A stretch of DNA of 60,000 bases, from positions 27,927,960 through 27,987,959 of the forward strand of contig NC_092563.1 of the NCBI RefSeq assembly GCF_037975245.1. The letters run 5' to 3'. The DNA comes from Apostichopus japonicus. Lineage: Eukaryota > Echinodermata > Holothuroidea > Aspidochirotida > Stichopodidae. Positions within the stretch are counted from its first letter, which is position 1; each line of letters starts with the position of its first letter. The translations under genes and the position numbers were made by a program. This document shows, one piece after another, positions 10,901 to 23,801 of the stretch. The notes under the pieces were generated by a model that did not search any database, was not told the DNA's origin, and worked only from the letters and a program-made list of their open reading frames with translations.

Positions 10901-13887
10901 AAATGGACATAAAGGAATGTCCACAGAGATAGATTTTTTTTTTTTAAATATCAAATAGACAACTCTGAGTGATAAAGCAGGTCATATGGATACTTACATA
11001 GACAAAACTAAAGCAGGTATACTTAAGCAGGTTATATGAATACTTACATTGACAGAACTAAGGCAGGGTATATGGATACTTACATTGACAATACTAAACC
11101 AGGTATACTAAATCAGGTTATATGAATACTTACATTGACGACACTAAAGCAGTTATACTAAAGCAGGTTATATGGATACTTACATAGACAAAACTTAAGC
11201 AGGTATACTAAAGCAGGTTATATGGATACTCACATTGACAAGACTAAAGCAGGTATACTAAAGCAGGTTATATGGATACTTACATTGACAAAACTAAAGC
11301 AGGTATACTAAAGCAGGGTATATGAATACTTGCATAGACAAAACTTAACCAGGTATACTAAAGCAGGTTATTTGGATACTTACATAGACAATATACTAAA
11401 CCAGGTATACTTAAGCAGGTTATATGGATACTTACATATATACAAGACTAAGGCAGGTAAACTAAAGCAGGGTATATGGACACTTACATTGACATTATTT
11501 GACAATACTAAGCAAGGTATACTTAAGCAGGTATACTAAAGCAGGTTATATGGATACTTACATAGACAAGACTAAACCAGGTATACTGGAGAGGGATGCT
11601 CTCTTTATAAGTAGAACATCAACATCCTTAGCATATGAGGGTCCTTCTCTGATCTGCTCGTTAAGCTGTAGATAATATAAATAATCAAATGTACTAAATT
11701 GATTAGGACTGGCTGGTAACTTAAACTAGATACAGAAGCTGCCACTTGATCTGAAGTAAGATTACCTCATCAAGGTGTTTGCTGCTGCTGTTGAGTGTTG
11801 TGTATTTGTTTGCTAATGAATGTAGTCTTTCATTGAGCTGCTTGTTTTTTCTAGATTTTGATTTGGAAAGCAGGATGACTTATCTAGTTTGAAATAGTTG
11901 GATTCCATGTTGAACTGGGTAGATCTACACCTTTTCTTCAGTATGCGTTTAAATGATTGAAGTTGGAGAGGAGGGAATATTAAGGAACCGTGGAATTAAT
12001 TTATATGAGCACTAAATGCAGACATCAGAAAACTATCTACATTTTTCAATAACTGATGTCACCTGGAATTATCTTGTAATGAACAAATATATTATATGCA
12101 AATCTTAATTATTGGATAATGGCTCTAGAAAGGAAAACAGTCTACTCACCAGGTACCTTAGGAGGTGCTTAGATACTTCATACAATAAAAAGGCTGTAGT
12201 TAGATCCAAAAAGAGGAAAACCAGTGGAATCAATGAAGGCGCTGTCTTGTGGATGACGAAAAAGAGGTACAACAGCAGAGGTGGCTGAAAAAGGAACAAA
12301 GGTGGTTTGGTTATTATCAAACACCAATTTATAAAATTGTAATATTTTTCTTCATGACCAGAGTTGTCATGAAAGATAAAGGTGAGGGCAAAAAACAACA
12401 GGTTCTTATGAATTTTATAATCATGCAAATCACTTATGAACACCCTAGAAATAAAATTAAAAATTTTAGAGACCCTACAATATCCTTATCCACAGCAGAG
12501 TTTATTCCATTAACAATTAATAATTTAATAATTAATAATTTCACATAGTTTTAGAGGAATCACTGTAAATTAATCTTACAATATATATAGTATCCATGCA
12601 TGGATTGGCATTGTTCCTTGAATTTCATTCAAGTCTCACTTGAAATAACTGAAATGCCTCCCTACTGTAGGCAAATAAATATTTTTTCAAGCCACAGAAA
12701 GATTAGCAAACAGTTCAATTGAACATAAAGGCAAAAAGAAATGTAATTTTTTATCAATAAATGCACAATCCAATGTTGTTGAAATGTTGAAGAAATTGAT
12801 AAATGTCATTACAATGTAATTGCTATACTAGCACAAACTGGTGATTAAGGTTTGACACCTTTACTAAAGAAAGCAAATAGTATGTTTACCTGATGAAAGT
12901 TATCTCCTTCATATGGTGAGATGCCATGGTCAAGAAGAAAGACCCCTTCTGTCACTGAATAAAATTATAATGACAAACATGTGAATCAAGCAATTCCATT
13001 AACATGTTTAAGGATTATCCAATGTGGTTACTGACTAACTTACAATAATGAAACATTTGATAGAAAGTGGCAAGGACTGATATACTGTAGTTGTCAAATT
13101 ACAATAGCAGTTTTAAAGGCTCTAAACTTTGTCTCAGCATATAGAAAAGTATGGTTACAGTGTTCAAAAACTGTTATGTACAGTACACATCTTTGCACTT
13201 GAATAGCAGTTTGCCTATTTTTCATAGCACTTTGCGGTGTGATACCAGATAAATTATTCCCTGAGAAGGCCTAGACATTTTTATTTTGGAGACGACCAAC
13301 TCAATCAATCAATACCATCTAATGTACACAATTCGTCTTCATTCATGTTTTCCTTCACCAAATCAAAATATTCAGTAGCAAGGTGGTAGATGCAGGTCAA
13401 TGGTTGAATGCTAACAACTTACTCAGCCTTAAATTAGTCCTAAAGATAGGCCTAACACTAGCAACAGTAAGGCTTTTTCATGCAAGGTTTCTTAGCTTGT
13501 TTGTACCAAACATATGAAACAGATGAATACCATAAAAGTGTATCTGGTTGGTGTCAGGCAATATTAATAAATCTTTGAACTGGTCCTGGCGTTCAGTGTT
13601 ACTAAGCCTATCCTATGCCTAAGTTGCCTCTAGAAATAAAAGGTTATGCCTAACGTTACGCCTAACATAGGCTGACCGTATAACGTTACCGTTATGGGAC
13701 TAACAAGATTACCAGTTGAATTTCAATATAGATTTAACAAATGAAACGATAACTTACTGAGCTTCCATGAAGTCACAGGCGTTGAGAGTTCTATGCGGTC
13801 TGCTAGAGTCTGTGTGTATCTTGAGCCCAGAATAATGATTCTCGCTAATGTACCAAGAACGGTCATGCGAATTATGGGCGCCGCCAT
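4940..13887 (-). CDS. PIGU: Phosphatidylinositol glycan anchor biosynthesis class U (GPI transamidase subunit)
   Basis: PIG-U is a multi-pass ER membrane subunit of GPI transamidase, which replaces the C-terminal signal of precursor proteins with a GPI anchor. Eleven exons join in frame: 13758-13887 (ATG at 13885-13887), 12890-12954, 12150-12284, 11562-11665, 10567-10667, 9702-9811, 8691-8845, 7705-7848, 6611-6735, 6092-6234 and 4940-5053 (TGA). The sum is 1326 nt, or 441 residues, against 435 in human. All boundaries are GT-AG with matching phases. Conserved blocks include [86 protein letters not shown] and a C-terminal DGTEKLV. Most of the chain is hydrophobic, as expected for a polytopic protein. 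Three exon edges are overlapped by tandem arrays that copy their splice sites. The gene looks intact. Confidence 0.95.
5624..6091 (-). repeat. 53-bp tandem array copying the PIGU exon 10 end and its donor
   Basis: About seven extra copies of a 53-bp unit lie in the intron just downstream (in transcription) of exon 6092-6234. Each unit repeats the last 26 exon bases and the donor GCACTGCACAG/GTAAGAG, followed by intronic sequence rich in ATATGATATCATACTAG. Nearest the exon, a shorter 14-bp motif (ctcttactagtaat) is further repeated about five times (6025-6085). The authentic donor is at 6085-6091. Confidence 0.9.
7290..7649. mobile_element. hAT-type MITE (360 bp) with 8-bp target duplication
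   Basis: The left end is CAGTGGTGTCGCCAGG; the reverse complement of the right end is CAGTGGCGTAGCCAGA. The same 8 bases, ctaaggaa, flank it (7282-7289 and 7650-7657). The ends resemble those of the element at 609-892, so both belong to one hAT-related group. It contains no open transposase frame and lies in a PIGU intron. Confidence 0.85.
7849..8112 (-). repeat. ~82-bp tandem array copying the PIGU exon 8 acceptor and exon start
   Basis: Three additional units lie upstream (in transcription) of exon 7705-7848. Each repeats a TTTTACAG/GTTATC-type acceptor and about 45 bases of exon start, and can be read as [13 protein letters not shown]-like peptide, the same as the authentic exon ([13 protein letters not shown]). 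Spacing is about 82 bp. The authentic acceptor at 7849 is the last one met by the spliceosome. Confidence 0.85.
10978..11561 (-). repeat. ~50-60-bp tandem array copying the PIGU exon 4 donor
   Basis: About ten degenerate units follow exon 11562-11665 in transcription. On the minus strand each carries a version of TTGTCTATGTAAGTATCC, which is the exon end plus donor, and then CAGGTTTAGTATACC-like intronic sequence. A few units have mutated the donor (for example caca or tgca at 11231 and 11331 on the plus strand). Confidence 0.85.
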
Positions 13888-14938
13888 CTTAACAATATCT
13901 GGGCTCTTTCACAACATTTAAAAGGTAGCAAAGGAAGCAATAAAAATACTAATGCAATTTAGCTATTTATTACAAAATAACTTGATAAAATAAATTTTTT
14001 GATACTTAGTCAGTTACTAGTCACCTAAGAGAATTTTAAAATAGACTACATTTTTTTTCTGGAATTCTTCGTTTCGTGTAAACCGGCAAATTGAAGAGAC
14101 AAGCACTCGAAAATTGAATACAAAGCGTTGCAGTACTGCATTACCAAGAGGTAAGGAATTTAAACTTTAAGACTCACCTGAACGAGAAAGCCAATGCTTT
14201 GAAAAGTAACCTAAACTAACATCAAGTTCAGAGGTTGTAGGTTTTAAAATTTGAAACACGAATCATCTTATCAGACATTGCGGTTAGTATTTGGGACATT
14301 TCATGATACAGTGCAATCCGCTTGCTGCCAACATGTACAGTATGTTGTGAACTCGCGGGCAAGATAGTAAAACAGATGCTGGGCATATTATTCAGGATAT
14401 TGTTGTACTTGTAGTAATAGCCTACACTGTATTCTCTTCGGCCTAGAGCTGACTTTGGTTTACTGCAGTTAACACCTGCGGAACGTAAAACTCTAGCGCC
14501 CAACTCAGGAACTTCCAGCGTGAGTCACAAACAACCAGACCACCACCCCACAGAAACAATGCACAGAATCCATGAAGCATGATAAATGATAGTTCTTCAG
14601 TTCAGTAAAAAGTTACAAGATTGTACAGTGCTTATGTACTTATGAATGGAATTGAGCGACGCACCTAAAAGACTCTTTCCAATCGTTGCATGCACCCTAT
14701 GGTTTGCATGCAGTCACTTTAGATCACATTGAGCAATACTATCAATAATAGAAACTGGGGTTTAAGGGACTGGGGAAAAGGGGTGGAAGCCAGGGGGAGA
14801 AGGAGGTGTGGCAGGCTTGCCCATGATGTGAAATGGTTCATCTATATTAAATGGCCTCCTTCTGGTACTGACATGTACACAAGTTTGAGTAATTATTCAC
14901 AAAGTCAAAAGTTACAATACACTTTTTTCTCTTTACAG
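13888..14938. promoter_or_regulatory. Shared head-to-head promoter region of PIGU and the RMP24-like gene
   Basis: The two genes diverge from here, with coding starts 1072 bases apart. A plus-strand AAGAG/GTAAGG donor at 14150/14151 could end a non-coding first exon of the RMP24-like gene. No ATG lies in the 90 bases before it, consistent with 5' UTR. No TATA box or other clear core element was recognised. Bidirectional use is inference from the layout. Confidence 0.4.
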
Positions 14939-14959
14939 ATCTGATAATTATGTGATACA

Positions 14960-17900
14960 ATGAAAACAAATGAACACCCAGCAAGATACGTTTCAGGGTC
15001 TGTATTCCTACAACCTATTTCTGCTTTGTGGTATTAACTATTATGGCAGGGGGAGGAGTGGATGGTACCACGAGAGTAGGGGGAAGAGGTACGCGGGCAC
15101 TGCTGAAGTCGAACTTTTATTCATTTCGAACTAAATAACCAGGTTATAAAGTACAGAGAATACTTCATAGTTATTTAAACGCTCCTTGTCACTTTGGCAG
15201 TTATTAATTTGAAAAGGGCAAGAACTTTTCTGGCTATAATGGGAATCACACTTGATTAGAATGTTCTGTTTCTTTCTTATGGGATCAATATATTAAACTT
15301 TAATGGACATGGATTTGGTTGGTGCTAATCTCAATGCATTGACTAAAGATAAAGTATTACTTTACATTGTATAATTGTATAAAACAATGATAAATTACCT
15401 TTTTTTCACCTTGCAGGGAAACATCAGGCGATAATGTATCTGATGCTGCAGTCTCTGCCTATACTTTTGAGAAACGTAAACATTTCTTAGCATCTGCTGG
15501 CTTGCTATATGCTCCTGTGTGTACTCCACTCTCCAGACATTTACTGTGAGTAGTATAACAAACTTTTAGTTCTCTCAGAAATTTGGAACCTGCACAAACT
15601 GTCTAACACTATCAATCCATGTCACCCTCAATACATGTATGTACATTATATTTCATTCCTAGTGAAACTGACTCTTTTATCCTTCTTGTTTCACCAGGTC
15701 TGATTTAATGAGGCTTTCATCAGGTAACTTGCCCATTGGTTCAAGTTTGAGGGTTCACAAGATTTATGTAGCACTCATTCAATGATACACAAGAGCAGAA
15801 GTCACATTAAGTGATTTCTATTGAATTATTGAAGAAATTAATGTGAAATAAGATTTACATTTCAAAGCATTAAATGGATGGGAATGGACTCCGTTGAGCC
15901 ACAGATAACGAAACGTTTGATTCCTTTTTCTACTGGGACAGTAAACATTTGTCTGATTTTAGTAAATTATTGATGATTTTCTGTTTCATAATTCATAAAG
16001 ACACCATTCTGATGCCTCATGCTATTGATGAAGTACAATTTGTAGACCTAAAAAGTTAATGTATTTCTTTAAGGTTACAGCTATTTTCACATTTTTAATT
16101 TTAAATAAAGGGTTTAAAGTAATTGACAGCTCTTGTGGTCCATCCTCTCACATGCCAAAAATGTTTAATCTTGAGCTGCTGTTCAAACATCGTCGAAGAA
16201 TCTTGTTAGCTTTGCTGGTTTAATGAATTAGGCAATGGTTTGAATCCCAAACTATTTGATGTACGTTATTTTCCAGAAATGGGGATAATTCAAAGCAGTA
16301 GGTTGGATTTGCAATGTACATACATCAATATTCTTTTTCTCCTTTGCTGTTTTACTTTCAATTTAGTTTATTTTCATTTCTCAGGTAAAGAACAGACCGG
16401 TATTTGTTCCAAGTGCAATTGCTTATTTTTAAAAGACTCCTGCCAAGTAAACATCGAAGGAAAACCACATTTAAAGAAGCGGTTAAAACAGCTCACAAAG
16501 AAATCCCCAGGTCTGTTGACAAACAAAGAGAGAAAACAACTAAGAAGATGGCAAAACAGGAGGTGTAAAGTGGTAAGAGGAATCTGATTCAGTCATTGGT
16601 AGCACACCTTTTGCCAAGGGTCATTTCTATAATTCAATTTTCCAGCTGGTTCTTGGTCAAAACATGGAAATAGTTTATAAGGCAGCTATTTAGAAAATTT
16701 GAATAATATCTCAAATAAGTCTTCAAAATCAACAATGAACGTATAAAATCATTCAATAGAGAACTGATGGTGACCTTAATATCAAACAAAGATATTGGTA
16801 AAGGCTTTTTTTTTTCTTCTTTGTTTTCTGTTGGCAAAGTGAACCCTGAGGTAGTTTTATACCACACACTGCACGAACTTAGTTGTTCAGTCATGTAGAA
16901 GACAAAGGATGCAGTTATCAATGAAGGAATTTTAATGAATTTGATAAACACTATTCCACTGCTCTGCGTTTATTAGAATATATTCTTGTGAATATTAGTG
17001 ATTTTATTGAAATAAGTAATTATACTTATAAATTACTTTTCAACAGGTGGTACATTGTAAGGTATGTGAACAGAAGGCAACTTTCCCAGGACCAACAGCA
17101 ATGAAACCTTTCCAGAGGTTAGTTCAAAGTGATTGTGTATTCAACAATGACTAGTCTGATTTTGTTACATCAGAATACTCTCCCTTCCCATCTCCTCACC
17201 TCACATCCCATCCTCACATCCCCTTCTCACATTCCCTCCTCACATCCCTTCCTCACTTCCTCTGCTCACATCCTGTCTTCACATCCCCTCCTCACATCCC
17301 CTCCTAGCTTCCTCTGCTCACATCCTCTCTTCACATCCTCTCCTCACATCCCCTCCTCACATCCTCTCTTCACATCCTCTCCTCACATCCCCTCCTCATA
17401 TCCCCTCCTCACTTCCTCTGCTCACATCCTCTCTTCACACCCTCTCCTCACATCCCCTCCTCACTTCCTCTGCTCACATCCTCTGCTCACATCCCCTCCT
17501 CACTTTCTCTGCCGACATCCCCCTCCTCACATCCCCTCCTCATATACCCTGCTCACACCCCCTCCTCATATACCCTCCTCACACCCCCTCCTCATATACC
17601 CTCCTCACACCCCCTCCTCACTTCCTTTGCTCACTTCCTCTCTTCACATCCCCTCCTCACATCCCCTCCTCGTATACCCTCCTCACACCCCCTCCCCACT
17701 TCCTTTGCTCACATCCTCTCTTCACATCCCCTCCTCACATCCCCTCCTCACATCCTCTCTTCACATCCCATCCTCACTTCCTCTCCTCACATCCCCTCCT
17801 CACTTCCCTGCCTCTCCTTCCCTCTCCTCCATCTGTTATGATTGCATCCTAGTTTAGATAGAAACTTGTATGAAATTATTTTCTGTTGTACGTTTCCTGA

Positions 17901-18335
17901 TACAAAATTCTTTTGTAATTGCCTTCCTGTCAATACCGGATTGAAGGATGGAGTCTTGAAACACTGTGTGTATGTGGGGGTGGGTAGTGGGGGGGGGCAG
18001 TGTGTTTTACCCAGTAGATAATTCCAAAGTCAAAGGTACATCATTCCATGCCTTGTTGTATTCAATCAGTTTATCAGACTTTTTTTTATTCACTTTTCTT
18101 TCTCTCAACATTTTGAATGATTTTTCTTAAACTCAGGAATGAACACCGTCAGAAGCAAACTAATGTCCAGAGAGTTCAAAACAGAAGATTACACAAACCA
18201 GCAAAGGGTAGAGTCGTAACCAAGGGTCAGAAGCAGGCCAAGATGACCAAATTGAAAGAGATGTTGAAGGGTGATAAGGTCAAAAGGAAGAAAGCGTCTC
18301 AGTCTCCTCTTCTTAAATTTTTAAGCTCGATTTAA
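14960..18335 (+). CDS. C18orf21/RMP24-like RNase MRP subunit
   Basis: Human C18orf21 (RMP24) has been reported as an RNase MRP-specific protein. Six exons join in phase: 14960-14997 (ATG; exon begins about 14939), 15417-15545, 15698-15723 (26-nt microexon), 16385-16572, 17047-17117 and 18137-18335 (TAA). They give 651 nt, about 216 residues, against 220 in human. Two zinc-ribbon-like CxxC pairs are visible: CSKC near residues 72-75 and CKVC near 131-134, spaced like the human pairs. The C-terminus (MLKGD then LLKFLSSI) resembles human MLSQN then FRNFLSSL. Much of the chain is basic, fitting RNA binding. The weakest point is the first junction, GG/GTCTGT, an unusual donor chosen because it alone restores an ATG in frame. 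Confidence 0.8.
17165..17845 (+). repeat. CT-rich minisatellite (TCACATCCCCTCC)n
   Basis: About 680 bases of 13-bp and related units such as tcacatcccctcc and tcacttcctctgc lie in the last intron of the RMP24-like gene, starting about 50 bases after a donor. The plus strand happens to stay open for 242 codons because the units lack stops. The translation is a His/Pro/Ser/Leu repeat and is not considered a protein. Confidence 0.9.
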
Positions 18336-21157
18336 TGTATATGCTAAATATTCAAACGTGGCTTTTCATTATGCTACCAGCCTTTACAGTCCAAGGGTTT
18401 CGTGTTCTCAGGAAGGTAGAATTCATAATTTTGTTAATTTGTATCTTGTATTGTCCATATTTAATCGCATTAATGTTACAGGGCCTGACCTTTCAATCCT
18501 AGGGAGACTTTCAGAGGCAGATAGGAAGATCCTCTGGAGATTGAAATGTCAAGCCCTGACAGCAGAATCAGTGGGAACTTTAGCATGTTAACTTCAAGAA
18601 AAGCTTTCAAAACATAACATCGTGGTGGCTCTGAATCTGAACTTATACTCAGACAATTGAGAAGTGCTTAAATTGATAATGGTATGTCTCAAGAGGGGAA
18701 AAAAAGGGCATATTTATTACAATAGTAATAGTAGATAATGCATCTTCTTCATTTTAGGTCCTAATTTAAGTTATTACAAATATTCATGATATGAGGCCAG
18801 TACTAGGCAAGGAGGGGGTGGGGGTAGGGATGAGGGTTTACTCAGGGTAAACTTAATTACAGACCACACTATACCAAGATCAATTTGTTAAAATATGCTA
18901 CTTTTATTATGTCAATCTTATATACACTTCATACATTTCTGCTGGTATGTTTTGTTACTGGACACATTATAGAGAGAAGTAAGAGACATGAATGATTGCT
19001 TTACATCCAAAATTGCATACATAAGTTGTAATCATCATATTGAATTCTTAAGAGTTACTTAAACAAACAAAAATCTATGTGTTTTCTTCAATTTTAAGAT
19101 GCTTAGGAAACAAATTTTTAAATTAAATGCAAGAATTCAGCATTGCATTACATTCAGATATAACGGAAATGGCTTAAAAATGCTTGTGATATCAATTGGC
19201 GTTTGTATGTATCGTTATGAAAACTTATGCAGAATAATAAACTATATTAGAATACCTTGGTTTCATTAGTATATGTTTTATCCAGCAGCTTGTAAATACA
19301 ATACACCATATTCTGATACATTGTTATGTAAAGTGTTCCACTTGTAATTATTAAAAAAATGTTGGTAAAAGATTCGTACAATTAATTACATCAACTCGAG
19401 CCTTGTGATTATCTTGTCACATGGCTGTGTTTTTCAAGGGCGAAATGAGGATTGAACCACATGGTTTTGTTAACAACAAATCATCTCTGGGCAAAGTGAA
19501 CATACAAGAGTAAAAAGTGATAAAGTTATAGTTGTTGCATTACTTTTGCAACCAACCTTTCTCGGTTATTTATCAAACGGAACATGAATGTAAGGCTAAT
19601 GGCAATATAATATCACTTAAACGCCTAGATGTCAATAAAGAAGAATGTATACGTAGGTAAACAGACTACAAGCAATTCCTCAAGGTAAATAATATAATAT
19701 TGATTAAACGCCTATGTCAATAAAGGAGAATGTATACGTACACCAACAGACTACAAGCCTCCAACCCACATCAAGGTAAATAATATTATATCATTTAAAC
19801 GCCTATGTCAATAAAGGCGAATGTATACGTAGGTAAACAGACTACAAGCAATTCCTCAAGGTAAATAACAAATATGCTCAGCGTCTGTGCTCTAAACACA
19901 ACAAACATCACTACAAAATGGATTTTAATAATATAAATGAAAATAAAATGCAAATTTACAAAATAAATGAAATATAGTATTAAAGACAAGTACATAGCTG
20001 ATGGGGGGTGGGGTACACAAGTCATACCAATGAGAAGAAAGAAACAGGTTAAGGCAGTAGTTTATTGAATAGGGAAGTGAAATGTTCAAGGTGACATATC
20101 CATTGCTATCTCGGCAGGAATGAAATGCTTATGAATTTGTGAATTGATAAAAATGGAATGGTAAAATAGAACACTTGGTCAAGTTTACTCGTCTTAAGTA
20201 GTCCCATTCAAATCTGCAATTGTTTGGCTATGTTCTCAATCTCAATTTTCAAAAATGAAGTATAGTTCTTTCTTACAACGAACCTGTGTTTTATTCATTT
20301 GATTATGTTTCCTTGAATTGCTTAACAAGGCAATAATTTGCTGACACTTTGTTTTCTATTGTTTTGTTTTTTTCCATAATTTTATTAATTGAATTCCTCA
20401 CTACTTAAATACAACTTGAGGCTGACTATTAAATATTATAAACTTTCAGAGGAAAATTCTCTGAAAAAACGTTAGTTATCGGTTTACTTACAGCACACCC
20501 TGTAGAATAAAGCAGCCTTCTTAAACATATTTCAAGATGTATATAGATATAGAGCAGTAATATAAAAAAACAAAACAGATATCTATGATATTTAATAAAG
20601 TAGCACACATTGGATTGAAGGAATGCATTACAAAAAAGGAATAAAAAGGAGCATCTTTTGGATGTTTTGGCAAAAGTTTTCAAAGGAGGACTAGGGAACT
20701 AATTGTCACTTCTTACAAACAAACAAAGACCGAAAGAGAGGAAAAGGATAATAAAACACAAATGTAAAGTCCAGACAAGAAGTAGTATCGGCCTGAGAAA
20801 TATGGATACAGATCTTTGTCATAAGGGTGGAGAATTCTCTTAACTGTTTGGTCCAATGTTTTAATACCATTTTCAGGTGGGATGGGGGGTGGGGGATGAT
20901 GGGCATCAGGTTAGGTCCTGTGTGACAAAAAAAAGCTTACCACCAACATGTCTGATAAAATATTTAAATATATACAATACCAAACAAAAGTCAACTTTAT
21001 AATACCCAGTATACAATTGGCAGCTTGGTCAAGTACAGATGGCAGTGCTATCCCCTCTGAGATACAAGACTGATATTAGAATTAGCGACAGCTTGGTCCA
21101 TCTTTACATCAAGGTTGATTTTTTTCATTGCAACAAACATAATAATCTCCTTCTCAC
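18336..21157. other. Convergent intergenic region with a three-copy ~88-bp repeat
   Basis: This holds the 3' UTRs of two convergent genes (RMP24-like plus, coiled-coil minus). About 19595-19870 contains three tandem units of roughly 85-90 bp with the core gtcaataaag(a/g)agaatgtatacgta. No coding exon is supported. The open frames at 19795-20906 are AT-rich and unconserved-looking. Confidence 0.45.
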
Positions 21158-23801
21158 CTATTTATGGGGAGACGGGGTTCTGTTTCTCTCAATTTGTGCC
21201 GATAACTCTCGTACCTTATCAGACCAGTAATCGCTGCTCTGCTGGAGTTGCACGGATAGTTCCCCCACTCGCTGGATCCAGTAAGATTTGTCCAATGCAT
21301 CAGGATCACTCAAGTCATCGACACCATTCAAGGATCCCTGAAATAGATATTATATAAACTTGTACCAAATGTACCTACTTAAATTATTTAACATGAAATT
21401 GTTAACAATTGATGTCGGTACAGATAAAGCATTTGTTCCGTTTCTGATGCATTCATTGCTATGGCAACCATAAAACCAGGATGCAAAACTTGTTGGACGA
21501 TAAAAGTTAATGTGTTTCAAAAGTATTTGAAATTTTTCGTTAGCATTTGAAAGCAAACCAGGTTATATTTCGGTCACTTTTAGTAGCCAGTTTATCAACA
21601 CTAAATCCATAAAAAGATATCTTTCATAGTCTTCACCTGGTTAAATTTACACCGAACTTAAACAGAAGAAGCCTAATAACAAAGATTAATGAAAGCTGAA
21701 AACTTCACACTCTGCTGATATGTGTCAGACACCCTTTTACCAACTTCACTTCCCACATCTCAGATAGCAATTAAGGAAGATTATTGATAAAGCAACAATG
21801 GTTTCCACTATGAGAACCTATGACCAGAAACCTCACCTTTCTACTGTCCTTGAGAGATGACCTCATTAGACCTCGTTCTAACACTGAACCGTAGGCTGAG
21901 TCAGACAGCCCTCCAGTACGCATCATCCCTGAGGTCCTGGGAGGCGAATCCTCATTAGACACGTGTTGATTTAAACGATTGCTATCAAGCTGTGCACGGG
22001 TAAAAGGAAATCAAAGATTGAGACGTGCACATGAAAATTAACATATAGTACAGATAAAAGAAGCACTGTGAACAACACATTTACACTATACTTGTCATTA
22101 CACCAGTGTAAATTCCTTGCCTCCTCGTAGCAGTTTTATGTTTCTAGAATGTTATTATGTTTCACTAAAAAACTACCTAAAACACCGGACTCTGACCAAA
22201 GATCCAACCAGGACATCAGTTGAAGAGGGAGAGGGAACTAAGGTCTCCTTTTATGAACAGGAATTGCAAATTGAGTGGGAAAATGTGATCTGCAAACTAA
22301 CTAACACAAGGTGCAATATTCCACCAAGTATATTATTTTTTCAGACCACAAAGAGTTAGAGCACCAGTCTGGATCCTTAATGTCTGTCAGTACTTACTCT
22401 TGACTTTAATGTGCTGATGATGTCTGCCCGCTTCTCCATCTCGAGATGTAAGCTCTGGTTTGCACTCCTCTCCTTCTCCAACTCTGATCTGATGCGGATA
22501 TTCTCCCGATTCAGAGAGTTCAGCTGTTCGTTCAGCTGCTGGATTGAGTTCACGTTACCTTTCAGTCTGAGATGAAGATCCTCTATGGTCGACTGTTTCT
22601 CTGATAACTCGTGACCCTCGGATGTCCTATGTGCGTCAAAAAACCCAACAGATGACATAATTTGAAAGTCATAAAAGATCAATAAATTCCACAAAAGAAC
22701 CTTCTTGTTTTTTAGCACTTCTTCTAGCTCAAGCACTTCATCAATGAGAGAATCCAGTATGGGGTTACAAATGCGAGTGACATTTGCTCTGGGCTTGAAT
22801 GACTAAATATGAATTCTTTACAAAGATGGCTTCAGTTTACTATCATCCCTAGTATTCAGTGGCAACCACAAACTGATCTCCAAAGTTGACTAGCTTTGAT
22901 GCTGCAGTTTTGTCCACTGACTTGAAGGAGTTAAGTTTGATGATCCCTTTATCTTTTGAATGTTTTACCCTAAGAGAGGGTAATAATATCTACCCCCTCT
23001 TCTCTAAATCCCTTTGAGGATTATCTCCACTCTCTATTCTCTAAATCCCTTCAAGGATTATCTCTACACTCTATTCTCTAAATCCCTTAAAGGAATATCT
23101 CTTCCCCCTATTCTCTAAGTCCCTTCAAGGATTATCTCTACTCTCTAAATCCCATCAAGGATTATCTCTTCCCCTGTTCTCTAAGTCCCTTTGTGGATGA
23201 TCTCTATTCTCTATATCCCTTCAAGGATGATCTCTACCCCTATTCTCTAAATCCCTTGAGGATTATATCTTCCCCTATTCTCTAAATCCCTTTGAGGATG
23301 ATCTCTATTCTCCATATCCCTTCGAGGATTATCTCCTCTCTCTATTCTCTAAATCCCTTTGAGGATGATCTCTACTCACTCATGTTCCTCTATTCTACTC
23401 TTCATCTGCTCTAGGAGGGCCTGCTGGTGAGCTGATTGGTTCTCCACTGTCCTCAAATGTTCAGCGGCGACAAGCAAGTTATCTCTCTCGGCAGTCAGAG
23501 GCTCAATACTGGCCATAAGATTTCTGTTCTCTTCTTCCAGTTTCCTTCAATGAAAGTACAAAAAAAAAGTATTTGAAATTAGTTCTAACACCAAGAACGA
23601 TGTGACAAATTTTTATTAATTGTTATTAATTCCCACTCCAAGGTGAATACAAACTCCCTGAATTCACTGTTTACCAGTTTACCTAACCTTCTATTCCATG
23701 AATACTTCTAAAAACTGTCTACTTACTCTTTCTCTGAGGTCAAAGTTTGAATGACACGGGATTGGTCCTTGATCTTCAAAGCCAGCTTCTCATTGGCTTG
23801 T
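21158..23801 (-). CDS. Coiled-coil gene, C-terminal block (5 exons)
   Basis: Exons in transcription order are 23727-23801, 23380-23544, 22398-22626, 21837-21989 and 21158-21337; the stop TAG is at 21158-21160. The coiled coil ends around STLKSRLDSNRLNQ. A Ser/Gly/Arg-rich linker follows (SPPRTSGMMRTGGLSDSAYG), then a short second helix with the pattern WIQRVGELSVQLQQSSDYW, and the tail NRTPSPHK. The last helix contains three tryptophan/tyrosine positions unusual in the rest of the protein, which suggests a conserved docking motif. Its partner is unknown. Confidence 0.85.

Noticed and set aside
17129-17857. 242-codon plus-strand open frame rich in His/Pro/Ser/Leu
   Set aside because: Read through a CT-rich minisatellite in the last intron of the RMP24-like gene; no conserved sequence.
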